This document shows, piece by piece, positions 1 through 8,700 of a stretch of DNA of 22,041 nucleotides. Where the stretch lies: positions 1 to 22,041 of the forward strand of contig JBGTSD010000049.1 in assembly GCA_041940385.1 (NCBI GenBank), written 5' to 3'. A program made the position numbers and the translations under genes. The notes below the pieces were generated by a model. It did no database searches and was not told the DNA's origin. It worked only from the letters and a program-made list of their open reading frames with translations. The stretch is from JACVCK01 sp041940385 (GTDB taxonomy: Bacteria > Planctomycetota > Phycisphaerae > Phycisphaerales > UBA1924). Positions within the stretch are counted from its first letter, which is position 1, and each line of letters opens with the position of its first letter.

Positions 1-44
1 GACTCTTAATCAGCGGGTCGAAGGTTCGAGTCCTTCGGGGGGCA
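1..44 (+). tRNA. tRNA-Lys (anticodon CTT), 3' portion
   Basis: The window opens inside a tRNA, at about nucleotide 30. The anticodon loop CTCTTAA is at 3-9, giving anticodon CTT at 5-7. The 3' anticodon strand TCAGC (10-14) is followed by the variable loop GGGTC (15-19). The T arm is GAAGG / TTCGAGT / CCTTC (20-36), a perfect 5-bp stem with the standard loop. The 3' acceptor strand GGGGGGC is at 37-43, with discriminator A at 44. CCA is not encoded, so it would be added after transcription. The D arm and 5' acceptor strand lie outside the window, so full cloverleaf pairing cannot be checked. Confidence 0.88.
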
Positions 45-197
45 TTTTCATGCGCGGTCCGCGGCGTCGAATTCGCCCGTGACCTCCGATTCACGGCGCT
101 TTCACTCTGGCCAAAGGCGCCGGATGCCTGCTGTCTCTTCCAGCGGGGCCGTCGGTCCCGCGACGAAAGGCAACAACACAATCGACGGAGCACACCC

Positions 198-1130
198 ATG
201 AACCAGCAGGGATACGGGGGTCATGCCTCCCGGTTCACTGATGATCGCCATGACTACGGCCAGAGCCGCGGCTGGGACGAGCCCGGCTACCCCGGCCCCG
301 GCGGACAACGAGACTTCGACGGCTTCGGTCAGCGAAGCCAGCAGGGACGCGAGCAGGACTATCGCGAGGCGTACGGCGGCCGCCCCTCCGGTGGTTACGA
401 ATCCCGACAGCGCACCGGCGACCAGCGCCAGGGCTACGCCACCGACCGGCGCGACAACGGCGGGGACGCCTGGCGTCAGTGGTGGGATGAGAATCAGCAG
501 CGCTCGCAGCCGCAGAACTATTCCGGCGGCGCCCGTCACGACGATCGCAACATGAACCAGTACGCCCAGCAGCAGCGCGAGTCGTACGGGCGCACGCAAC
601 GCGGCTGGAATGAGCAGGGCGCCGGCGAAGGCATGTACCCCGGCAGCGCCGGCCACGACACCCAGCGCTACGGCGGCGGCTTCGGACGCGAGTCCGACTA
701 TGGCTCCACGCAATACGGGCGCTCCGGCCAGCAGGGCTCTCGCTCCGGCGGGCAGGAGTCCGGCGAATGGTCGCGTGATCGCGGTCAGCACTACGGGCGC
801 GGCCCGAAGGGTTACAAGCGTTCGGACGACCGCATCAAGGACGAGGTCAACGACCAACTCATGTACTCCGGCCACATCGACCCGAGCGACATCGAGGTCT
901 CGGTGAGCGAAGGCGTCGTGACGCTCTCCGGCACGGTCGAGAACCGGCGCGACAAGTACGAGATGGAGCAGCTCGCGAGCAACGTGCTCGGCGTGCAGGA
1001 CGTCGTCTGCCAGATCCGCGTCAAGCGCGCCGACCAGTCGTCGTCGCGCGGCAACGCCGAGCAGATCGAGTCCAAGGGCAACACCAACGACACCAACTCC
1101 CGCCGCGGCGCCACGTCCGCGACGCGCTGA
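198..1130 (+). CDS. BON-domain protein with Tyr/Gly/Gln/Arg-rich disordered N-terminus
   Basis: This is a 310-aa protein. Residues 1 to about 205 are low complexity, rich in Gly, Gln, Tyr, Arg, Ser and Asp, with repeated YG, GYG, SYGR and QQ motifs. No hydrophobic signal peptide is visible at the N-terminus. Residues about 209-276 form one BON domain, recognisable by DIEVSVSEGVVTLSGTVENR and the following helix and LGVQDVVCQIRVKR strand. A polar 35-residue tail follows. BON domains are known from osmotic-stress and envelope proteins (OsmY, Kbp), where they are thought to bind phospholipid or other ligands. The role here is inferred to be stress or envelope related. The start is set by GGAG at 187-190, seven bases before ATG. 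A hairpin at 1144-1173 follows the gene. It converges with the antiporter gene. Confidence 0.85.
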   Translation: MNQQGYGGHASRFTDDRHDYGQSRGWDEPGYPGPGGQRDFDGFGQRSQQGREQDYREAYGGRPSGGYESRQRTGDQRQGYATDRRDNGGDAWRQWWDENQQRSQPQNYSGGARHDDRNMNQYAQQQRESYGRTQRGWNEQGAGEGMYPGSAGHDTQRYGGGFGRESDYGSTQYGRSGQQGSRSGGQESGEWSRDRGQHYGRGPKGYKRSDDRIKDEVNDQLMYSGHIDPSDIEVSVSEGVVTLSGTVENRRDKYEMEQLASNVLGVQDVVCQIRVKRADQSSSRGNAEQIESKGNTNDTNSRRGATSATR

Positions 1131-1143
1131 TCTTCCAGTTCAC

Positions 1144-1178
1144 GCCCGCCGGCGGCGAAAGCTGTCGGCGGGCCTTTC
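1144..1178 (+). terminator. Probable intrinsic terminator of the BON gene
   Basis: GCCCGCCG at 1144-1151 pairs perfectly with CGGCGGGC at 1166-1173 across a 14-nt loop, and CTTTC follows. It begins 13 nt after the BON stop codon. The U tract is short (TTT), so termination may be only partial. On the opposite strand no T run follows the hairpin, so it does not look bidirectional. Confidence 0.6.
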
Positions 1179-1190
1179 ACGCCGCGTCGC

Positions 1191-3017
1191 CTACTCCTCC
1201 TCGTCCTCCTCGGGCGGCGCGGGCGCGAGGCCGATGAGCTTGTCGCCGTCCTTCGCCGGCTCGTCGTCGCCGAGCGTCGTGAGCATGTTCTTCCGCAGCG
1301 CGAAGAGCGGCACCGCGCCCTCGCGCTCACCGACCCACGTCGACGCCTGCATCCGGCGCTGCTCGAGATCGAGACTGATCGAGCCGACGGTCCGCGCCAT
1401 CAGCGGCGGGATGTCGCCGGGCTCGGGCTCGGTTCCCGTCGGGCTCGCGAGCACCAGGCCCCGCCCCGGACCGAAGCGCTGCTCGCCCCAGCGCGCGAGG
1501 AGCTGATCGACGTACGGGTTGCCGGTCGCCGCGAGCACCACGCCGAACTGCGGGTTGAGCACATCCTCTTCGAGCCAGCGCGTGTCGGTGGCGTCGCCGG
1601 TGATGGCCGTGAGCCCGGCCTTGGTCGCGGTCGAGACGTTGCGCGGGTTGGTGTCCACGACGCGCACGGGCAGACCCAGGTCGCCGATGACCTTCGCCAG
1701 GTCGCGCGCCAGCCGGTGCGCGCCGATGACGAGCACGCCGCTCGGCGGCCCGGCGCGCACGCCCAGGAGCGCCGCCACCGCGCCGGCGAACACGCCGCCC
1801 ATCGCCACCGTCACCACGACGACCAGCAGCACCAGGGTCTCGAGTCGCGCCGCCTGCTCGGCCAGCGTCGCGCCGGCGACGAACGCGCGCGGCCCGACGC
1901 CGCCCGCCTGCGACGCCTCCGCCGCGGCGCGCGTCAGCTCGATCGCGGCGATCGACGCGACCGACACCGCCACGATGCCGCGCGGCGCCATGAAGCACAG
2001 GAACAGCTTCTCGCGGATCCCGAGCTTCGAGCCCGCGCTGCCGAGGAACACGCACAGCGGGCGGATGACGACGATCACCACGCCCACGAACGCCGCGTCC
2101 ATCCAGGTCAGCTCCATGAGCCGTCGGAGGTCGAAGCGCGACGCGAGCAGGATGAAGAGCGCGCCCACGAGCACGCCGGACACGTCCTCCATCGCGTGCT
2201 GCACGTGGTGGAGGGCCCGCCCGCGCGCCCGCGCCAGGATCATCCCGCACACCGCCGCCGCGACCAGGCCGGATTCGTGGAGCGAGAGCTCGCTCAGCCC
2301 GACGCCGATCATGCACGCCGCGAGGCACACCAGCGTCGGCGCGGCGCTCGTCGCGGAGCCGCTCGTCACCCGGCGCATGATCGGCAGCGCCGCCCAGCCG
2401 ACCACGGCGCCGATCACGGCGCCCAGGATCAGCGGCAGGATGTAGTAGATGAGCCAGCCGAAGCGCAGGTCGTCCGAGGCGCCGCCGTGCCGGCCCAACA
2501 CGATTTCCAGCGTCGTCACCGTCGCGATCACGCCGATGGGGTCGATCAGCACCGCCTCGGCGCTCAGCACCGTGTGCAGGCGCGGCGCCAGCGCGACGCG
2601 ACGCAGGATCGGCTGCACCACCGTCGGGCCCGTCACGATCAGCACCGCGCCCAGAATCAGCGACAGCTCGATCGACAGGCCCACCAGCATGTTCGCCGCC
2701 GCCGCGACGCCCAGCCACGTCACGATCGCGCCGACCGTCAGCAGCCCCCACACCGCGCGCGGCGCCCGGAGCAGCGCCTCGCGATCGAGGTGGATGCTTC
2801 CCTCGAAGATCAGCAGTCCCACCGCCACGCTGATGATCGGCCCCAGCGCCGTTCCCAGCAGATCACCGTCCACGATGTTCAGCGCCGCGGGACCGAGCAG
2901 CACGCCCGCGATCATCAGCGGCAGGATCGCCGGGATGCGGATGCGCCCGCAGATCAGGCCGACAGCGACACCGACACCGACCGCGAGCGCAAGCGTGGAG
3001 GCAGGGTTGGCCGACAT
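1191..3017 (-). CDS. Cation:proton antiporter (CPA1/NhaP-like) with C-terminal TrkA-N domain
   Basis: This 608-aa integral membrane protein probably exchanges Na+ or K+ for protons. Residues 1 to about 420 contain a series of hydrophobic segments typical of the Na_H_Exchanger family. LIDPIGV (about 157-163) carries the likely ion-binding Asp159, and APRGIVAV (about 344-351) matches the conserved late-helix motif. Residues about 427-510 form a Rossmann-type TrkA-N (RCK) fold, with VLVIGAH, VVDTNP and GDATD, suggesting nucleotide control of transport. The C-terminus is strongly acidic. A TTG start 27 nt upstream is possible, but ATG at 3017 is preferred because TACACT (3025-3030) lies just before it and no SD is seen. 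It sits 40 nt downstream of the dockerin protein gene on the same strand, with no visible terminator between them. The transported ion cannot be told from sequence. Confidence 0.9.
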   Translation of the reverse strand: MSANPASTLALAVGVGVAVGLICGRIRIPAILPLMIAGVLLGPAALNIVDGDLLGTALGPIISVAVGLLIFEGSIHLDREALLRAPRAVWGLLTVGAIVTWLGVAAAANMLVGLSIELSLILGAVLIVTGPTVVQPILRRVALAPRLHTVLSAEAVLIDPIGVIATVTTLEIVLGRHGGASDDLRFGWLIYYILPLILGAVIGAVVGWAALPIMRRVTSGSATSAAPTLVCLAACMIGVGLSELSLHESGLVAAAVCGMILARARGRALHHVQHAMEDVSGVLVGALFILLASRFDLRRLMELTWMDAAFVGVVIVVIRPLCVFLGSAGSKLGIREKLFLCFMAPRGIVAVSVASIAAIELTRAAAEASQAGGVGPRAFVAGATLAEQAARLETLVLLVVVVTVAMGGVFAGAVAALLGVRAGPPSGVLVIGAHRLARDLAKVIGDLGLPVRVVDTNPRNVSTATKAGLTAITGDATDTRWLEEDVLNPQFGVVLAATGNPYVDQLLARWGEQRFGPGRGLVLASPTGTEPEPGDIPPLMARTVGSISLDLEQRRMQASTWVGEREGAVPLFALRKNMLTTLGDDEPAKDGDKLIGLAPAPPEEDEEE

Positions 3018-3024
3018 GACGCCG

Positions 3025-3030
3025 AGTGTA
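3025..3030 (-). promoter_or_regulatory. -10 element TACACT, probable leaderless start
   Basis: TACACT on the minus strand ends 7 nt before the antiporter ATG, so transcription would start at or within a base or two of the start codon. No SD is present in the interval and no convincing -35 is visible. The same arrangement occurs before three other genes in the window. Confidence 0.5.
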
Positions 3031-3057
3031 CCCGCCCGGCGCAATCCGACACCGAAC

Positions 3058-5541
3058 CTACGGCGGCGGCGCCGTCTGCCCGTACGAGCCCAGCACCAGG
3101 TTCAAGTCGGCGAAGTCCACCCGGTTGTCGAAGTCCACATCGCCCACCACGCCGGAGCCCGTCGCGTTGTAGTTCGACAGCACCAGGTTCAGGTCGGCGA
3201 ACTCCACGATGCCGTCGCCGTTCACATCGCCGGGAAGAACCGGCGGCAGCGCGGCGTCCGCCAGGGCCTCAAGCCACAGCGCCGCGAGCCGCTCGTTCCC
3301 GCGCTGGCTGATGTGATTCCCGTCCGCGCGCAGCCCGTCGGCGAACAGCTCGTTCTGATCGCCCAGCTCCGGGTGCGTGAGCAAGCTGACGGCGGGGGAA
3401 CCCTCGACGCCGCCGTTGGCCAGGATGTACTCGTGCCACGGCGTGAACGTCGACGTGTGCGTCATGTCCCCGAGCCAGACGACGTCCACGTACGGCAGCG
3501 CCGACTTCACCATCGACCGCCACTCGCTCATCGTCTCCGGCGCGCTAAACTGCTGCGCAAACGTCTGCAGCCACACGTCCGGGCGGAAGACCTGCATCCA
3601 TGCACGGATGACGTCGGGGTGGCTCTCGTCGATCTGCGGCCGGTACCCGTTCCCGCCCCATCCCGCGACGCCCCAGACGAACCCGTCCACGTCCGGGCGC
3701 CACGCGTCCACGCCGAAGAGCACCACCCCCTCACCGCCCGGTTGACCCTCGAACCGCATGCCGCGCCACTCGTTCGCATCCCCCTGCGCGACCGCGGGCC
3801 AGAGGTGCTCGATCGTCTCGAACGCCCACGGCCCGAACCGGATCACCGCGCCCTGCGCCGGCGCCTGCCCGAATGGGTGGGCCAGCCGGATCGTCGTCAT
3901 CCCCGGCGCCGTCTGACCGAAGTCCACGCTCGCGATGATCGCCAGCGACCGGCCGTGCGCCACCGCGCCGCCGACCGGCGCGAACGCTCGCTTGTCGCCC
4001 AGGAGCGTGAGCGTGTCGCCGGAGTTCGCATCGCCCTGCGACGGCTGGAAGATGTGCTCGTGCGCCGTCGTGTCGAGCATGACGATCGTCGGCGCGCCGG
4101 CGTCCGTCCCTGGGGCGCCCTGGCGCGTGTGAGCGTTCGGCGCCCATGCCAGCGCCGACGAGCCCGGATAGCGCAGCGCGTGGGCGCGCATCATCAGCGG
4201 CGCCTGCGCGGAGATCAGCCCTTCCGGCCGGCAGCGGATCACGTACTGCTCGCCGCTGGGCACCAGTTGACCATCGCCCGGCCCCACGCTGTCGCCGGAG
4301 ACGGAGCCGGTCCAGAATCGCGAGAAGTCCAGCGCCTGGATCGGCGTCACGCCGCCCGTCGCGTACGGAGAGTTCACCGACCCGTCGAAGCCGAACCACG
4401 GTGTGCGGCTCGTCGTCAGCGGCGCGTTGAGCACGCCCGAGGTCGTCGCCACGTCCAGCCAGGCGAACCCGTGCGCGAAGTTGCCCGGCGAGAGCCCCGA
4501 CCCGTCGAACCGCTTCGCCGAGCGGCTGTTCCCGCTGAACATCACCTTCCACGGACCGGCCGCGCCCGTCACCAGGCGGCGCGCCCGCGGCGCCGGCGCG
4601 GCGACGCGCGGCTCCGAGAAGTCCCCGCTGGTCTCCGGCATCCGCCGATCGAAGAACCCCGCGTTCGCGCCCTCGTGATGCGACACGTACACGCAGCCGG
4701 TCGTCGTCGTCACCGGGCGCACGATGGAGAAGTTCGACGGCGAAAAGAACGAGCCCCGGTCGTAGATCGATACGTTGCTCGTCGTGAGCGCCTGCCCGAC
4801 CACCGCGGCGCGTTCGCCCTGCGTCGTCGAGCCGAACACGCCGTTGGTCGGCAGCGTGGACATCGAGTGGTTGAGCATCCACCAGCAGTTCGCCTCGCCG
4901 GTCATGAGCCCGCCGGCGCCGGTGGTGTCGAGGTCGTAGGGCGCGTGGAAGCGGCGCGAGTCCCACACGGCCGCGCCGTCCACGACGGCGATCGCCTCGC
5001 GCCGGAGCGCGACGACGCCCCACACGGCGCGCAGCGCCGGCGCGCCGCCCGCCGCGCCGAGATACGCGTCGCCGCTGACCGGTCCGGGGCTGAACCCCGG
5101 CGCCGTCACGCTTGCGCTCGCGAACGGCGCGGATTCGGTCGCCGCGCCGATCCAGAGCTCGCCCGTCGAGCGTGTGAACGACAGCGCGATCAGCGCCCAC
5201 TCGCCCTGCGCGAGCGCCGTCGGCGCGCTCATCTCGATCGTCGTGGGCGAGCCCGAGGCGCGGCGCAGCCGTGCGGCCGGGCGCGCATCCGCGCCGATCC
5301 GAACCTCGACCGCGCCGCCGATCTCAAAGACCGCGCGCTCGCCCGTGATTGTCTCCGTCGGGCGCACAAACACCAGGATCGAGAAGTCGTGCGTCGCGAC
5401 CACGCCCGTGCCGGGGCCCAGGGGGACACGCACGTGGGCCGCGCCGTCCATCGTCTCCATCGTCGCAGGCGCAGGGGCGCCGACGAGCGCGCCGATCGCC
5501 GCGCCGAGGATCATGAAGAATGTCGGGCGCGCGGCGCGCAT
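3058..5541 (-). CDS. Secreted LamG-like / SGNH hydrolase-like protein with two dockerin-type repeats
   Basis: This is an 827-aa protein. Residues 1 to about 27 are a Sec signal peptide ending APAPA. Residues about 30-205 look like a concanavalin A/LamG-type beta-sandwich. WKVMFSGNSRSAK (331-343) resembles SGNH hydrolase block I, with GNS instead of GDS and Ser339 as the possible nucleophile. GWGGNGYR (627-634) resembles block II. ADGNH (739-743) resembles block V, with Asp740 and His743. A clear GxND block III was not found, so activity is uncertain. Residues 771-820 hold two dockerin/EF-hand-like loops, DVNGDGIVEFAD and DVDFDNRVDFAD, linked in other bacteria to calcium-dependent attachment. 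The ATG has AAGGAGG upstream, but at the long distance of 13 nt. A possible -10 (TACATT, 5629-5634) lies about 90 nt upstream. Assignment as secreted is firm; enzymatic function is inference. Confidence 0.82.
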   Translation of the reverse strand: MRAARPTFFMILGAAIGALVGAPAPATMETMDGAAHVRVPLGPGTGVVATHDFSILVFVRPTETITGERAVFEIGGAVEVRIGADARPAARLRRASGSPTTIEMSAPTALAQGEWALIALSFTRSTGELWIGAATESAPFASASVTAPGFSPGPVSGDAYLGAAGGAPALRAVWGVVALRREAIAVVDGAAVWDSRRFHAPYDLDTTGAGGLMTGEANCWWMLNHSMSTLPTNGVFGSTTQGERAAVVGQALTTSNVSIYDRGSFFSPSNFSIVRPVTTTTGCVYVSHHEGANAGFFDRRMPETSGDFSEPRVAAPAPRARRLVTGAAGPWKVMFSGNSRSAKRFDGSGLSPGNFAHGFAWLDVATTSGVLNAPLTTSRTPWFGFDGSVNSPYATGGVTPIQALDFSRFWTGSVSGDSVGPGDGQLVPSGEQYVIRCRPEGLISAQAPLMMRAHALRYPGSSALAWAPNAHTRQGAPGTDAGAPTIVMLDTTAHEHIFQPSQGDANSGDTLTLLGDKRAFAPVGGAVAHGRSLAIIASVDFGQTAPGMTTIRLAHPFGQAPAQGAVIRFGPWAFETIEHLWPAVAQGDANEWRGMRFEGQPGGEGVVLFGVDAWRPDVDGFVWGVAGWGGNGYRPQIDESHPDVIRAWMQVFRPDVWLQTFAQQFSAPETMSEWRSMVKSALPYVDVVWLGDMTHTSTFTPWHEYILANGGVEGSPAVSLLTHPELGDQNELFADGLRADGNHISQRGNERLAALWLEALADAALPPVLPGDVNGDGIVEFADLNLVLSNYNATGSGVVGDVDFDNRVDFADLNLVLGSYGQTAPPP

Positions 5542-5561
5542 ACAGGAGCACGTTCCTCCTT
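5542..5561 (-). promoter_or_regulatory. Unusual ribosome-binding site: distant SD inside a small hairpin
   Basis: On the minus strand AAGGAGG (5561-5555) is 13 nt from the ATG at 5541, longer than the usual 5-9 nt. AGGAG (5560-5556) can pair with CTCCT (5548-5544) across a 7-nt loop, so the SD may be hidden by a hairpin that ends two bases before the ATG. An out-of-frame GTG (5551-5549) lies in the hairpin loop and would give a 75-aa peptide. I regard that peptide as unlikely, because the ATG leads directly into a good signal peptide. Confidence 0.45.
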
Positions 5562-5701
5562 CGGGCGTCGCCGACCGGGCTCGGACCGACGGAGCGTCCG
5601 ACGCCGCGGCGGTCTCTCTCACCGATTCAATGTACGCCCGGCCCCGCGTCCGGCCAGCGAAAACCAGCCACATGAAGGGTTTTCCACGGGCCCGGGCGCA
5701 A

Positions 5702-5732
5702 TGAAAACGCCCGGCGCGCTGGGCGCCGGGCG
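5702..5732 (-). terminator. Intrinsic terminator of the S8 protease gene
   Basis: CGCCCGGCGC (5708-5717) and GCGCCGGGCG (5723-5732) form a perfect 10-bp stem with a 5-nt loop. Read on the minus strand, TTTTCAT follows immediately. It lies 60 nt after the stop codon of the protease gene and separates it from the downstream dockerin protein gene, which therefore probably has its own promoter. Confidence 0.8.
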
Positions 5733-5791
5733 GATAGAGAAACTGGGTAGTCGTGCGAGCCCCGCGGCCGCACGTTGCGGACGCCGGGGGA

Positions 5792-8700
5792 TCAGCAGGC
5801 CTGGCCGTAGCTGTTGAGCAGCAGGTTCAGGTCGCTGAAGTCCACGTCGCCGTCGCCGTCGAGGTCGCCCGCGAGACCGCTGCCGCTCTGCCCGTAGTTG
5901 TCGAGCAGGAGGTTGAGGTCCACGAAGCCGACCAGGCCGTCACCGTCGATGTCGCCGGGGCAGGTGAGGCAGTTGGTGAGCGTCGAGAGGTCGGTCTCGA
6001 CGAACGCGGGCGGTGTGCCGCCGCCGGCGCTCAGGCCCGAGATGCCGTCCGTGGACACCATGCTCATCCAGGCGATGCGGATCGTGCCGTCGAGGTGCAT
6101 CTCGATCTGGAACGTGTTGGCGCCGCCGCTGGTGAAGTCCGGCACATTCAGCCAAGTCACCACCGCCCGGTCAGCCAACTGCTGATGGCGCACGCTGCTG
6201 CCGTTATTGACGATCAGGTCGTCGAAGTGGCCGGAAATACGGGGCAGGTCGAAGTGATTCGCAAAGGTCTCGCTGTAGGCCGTATCAAACGCCGTGAACG
6301 TCACGTATCCGTTTGTGCCGACGAAGTAGTTTGAGTAGGAGACGCCGTAGAGACTGACTTGGGCGCCGCCCGTCAGCGTAATCGCCGCGTAACCATCATC
6401 GACCGTGGAGCTGCCTCCCGCGGTAATGAACGAGAGCGCCGTTCCGCCCGCAGGGTCCGTGGGCAGCGAGGAGATCTCCTCGAAGCACGTGCTGTAGAAG
6501 TCCGTCAGCCCGTTGACCGGCGTGAATGTCAATTGACGTCCGACCGTGTCGCGCTCGCCGGCGCCGAACAGCTCGGTGAAGTACGACGGGATGTCCGTCG
6601 TCGTGAACGAGAAGCACGAGCCCGCGCCGACCGTCGCGCTGTTCTGCGCGATGTCCGTCGCCGACACGGTGAAGAAGTACTGCGTGTCCTCGGCCAGGCC
6701 CGACACGTTCACCGTGTGGGTGGCGCCCGCGCCGCCGGCGTTGACCACCTGGCTCGCGCCGCCGCAGGACGTGCCGATCGAGATATTGCCCGTCGCCGTC
6801 TCGTTCGTGCTGAACGTGACCGTCGCCGAGTTGAACGTGACGCCGCTGATCTGCACGTTCGAGATCACCGGCCCGGCGCAGTCCACGCTGGCCGTGGCGA
6901 TGACCGGCACGTTGATGCCGCCGGCGCCGTTGTCCGCGTCCATGTACATGAACGAGATCACGTCGCCGTCCGCGATCTGGAGCTTGCCCGCCTCGTGGGA
7001 GGTGGTCAGGCCCAGGTCGCCGCGGAAGTTCGCCGTCAGCGGGCCGCTCTCGGTCAGCGTCACCATGAGGCCGATCGGATCGCTGCTCGAGGTCACGTTG
7101 ACGACGATCTGCTCCGGCGTGTTGTCGTCGAGGTTCAGGTCGCAGTCCGTCACGCTCGCCGTGAGCATGCCGGTCGCGCAGTTGTAGAGGGCGCGATCGA
7201 GGCCCGCGATGCCCGCGCTCGAGCACTGGACCATCAAGGGCGAAGCGCACAGCGAGAACTTCTGCGGCCCGTCCGGCACATTCGTGCCCACGACCTCCAC
7301 GCGCCACACGCCCGCCGGCACGCTCTCGCCGCCGACGCCGACGTGCACCTGCTCGAGGTTGTCCAGCGTGTTCGGCTGCGTCCGCGCCGCGGCGTTGTTC
7401 GGCATGAACGGATCCAGCGTCCACACGTGGCGCTGCACGCCGTTCGGATCGAAGACGCGCAGGTCGAGATTGTTGATCAGCGCCGTCTGCACGTTCAGCG
7501 TCGCGGGCGGGTCGTTCCACGCCAGCGTCGCCTTGAATTCCTCACCGGGCGCGACCACGACGTACGTGGTGAAGACGTCGTCCTGGCCCACTTCGTTCTC
7601 GAGGAAGTTGCCCGTGCGCAGGTGATCGATCGTCGGCTGGGCGCGGACCGAGCCGTACCCGGTCTTGTAGTCCGGACCGACGTTCTGGATGTCCGCCGCG
7701 TTGTGGGCGAGAAGGGCCTTGATGGTCGAGCCGATCGGGTCGGGCTCGCCGGTGAAGTGGTTGCGGAAGTCCTCGAGCATGAGCGCCACGATGCCGGTGA
7801 CCGTGGGCGCCGACATCGACGTGCCGCTCTTGATCGAGTAGCCGACGTTGCTCGAGTTCGACGAGCACGACGTCACGCCGTTGTCGTTCGTGCCGACGTG
7901 CGGGCCGTGCTGGCTGCCGGGGCCGGAGATGTCCGGCTTCATTCGTCCGTCATCGGAGGGGCCCCACGACGTGAACGTCGTCACGGCGTCGTCGTCGGAG
8001 TAGAGCGCGCCGACCGTGATGTGGTTCTTCGCGTTCGCCGGGGGCGCCAGCGTCTCGAACCCGCCAGCGGAGTTGGGAAACGTCTCCGTGGACGGCTCGC
8101 TCTGGCAGCGCAGGGACTGGCGCTCGTTGCCGTTCGCCCAGACGATGATCAGCTCCTTGCCCGCGATCGAGCCGCGCGCGACCGAGTCGATCAGACTGTC
8201 CGTGGTGCCGTAGTTGCCGTGCCAATTGCAATCATTGTTGTTGGGCGCCGTGTTGTTGCCGATCGAGTTGTTGGCGACGGAGACGCCGTGGTTGGTGATG
8301 GCGTCGGTGTAGTCCTGGAGGAAGTCGCCGGGCTGGGTGTAGAGGAAGTCGCTGCCGCTCGGCCACTCGAAGCCGTAGTTGTTGATCGTCACGCCCGGCG
8401 CCATGCCGCGATGCAGCGGGTTCGCCACGCCGGCGCCGCCGATCGTGCCGGAGACGTGCGTCGCGTGGTCCGACAGGCCGTCCGAGTCGCGGTTGGTCGC
8501 GCGGCCCTGGAAGTCCACGTGCGTGGTGCGCGACGTGCCGCCGTCGAACACCATCACGGACACGCCGGCGCCCGTCAGGTCGTACGGCGCGGAGTTCACC
8601 ACGTTCACGCCCGTGCGCTCGCGGTTGCTCGCGTTGGTCGTGCCGAACTGCCAGATCGCGGGCTCCAGCCACTGCACCGCGTCCTCCTCCGCCATCGGCT

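Noticed and set aside
95..121. Imperfect hairpin GGCGCTTT / AAAGGCGCC upstream of the BON gene
   Set aside because: Contains a bulge and a 10-nt loop, has no T run, and is not near an identifiable promoter.
1..200. tRNA-Lys as a possible integration site for a mobile element
   Set aside because: No integrase, direct repeat of the tRNA 3' end, or change in gene character is seen downstream.
2449..5817. Very long plus-strand open frame over the antiporter and dockerin-protein genes
   Set aside because: Its translation is Arg/His/Pro-rich with no fold or motif, and it lies opposite genes with clear signal peptides, membrane helices and domains. It is an effect of high third-position GC.
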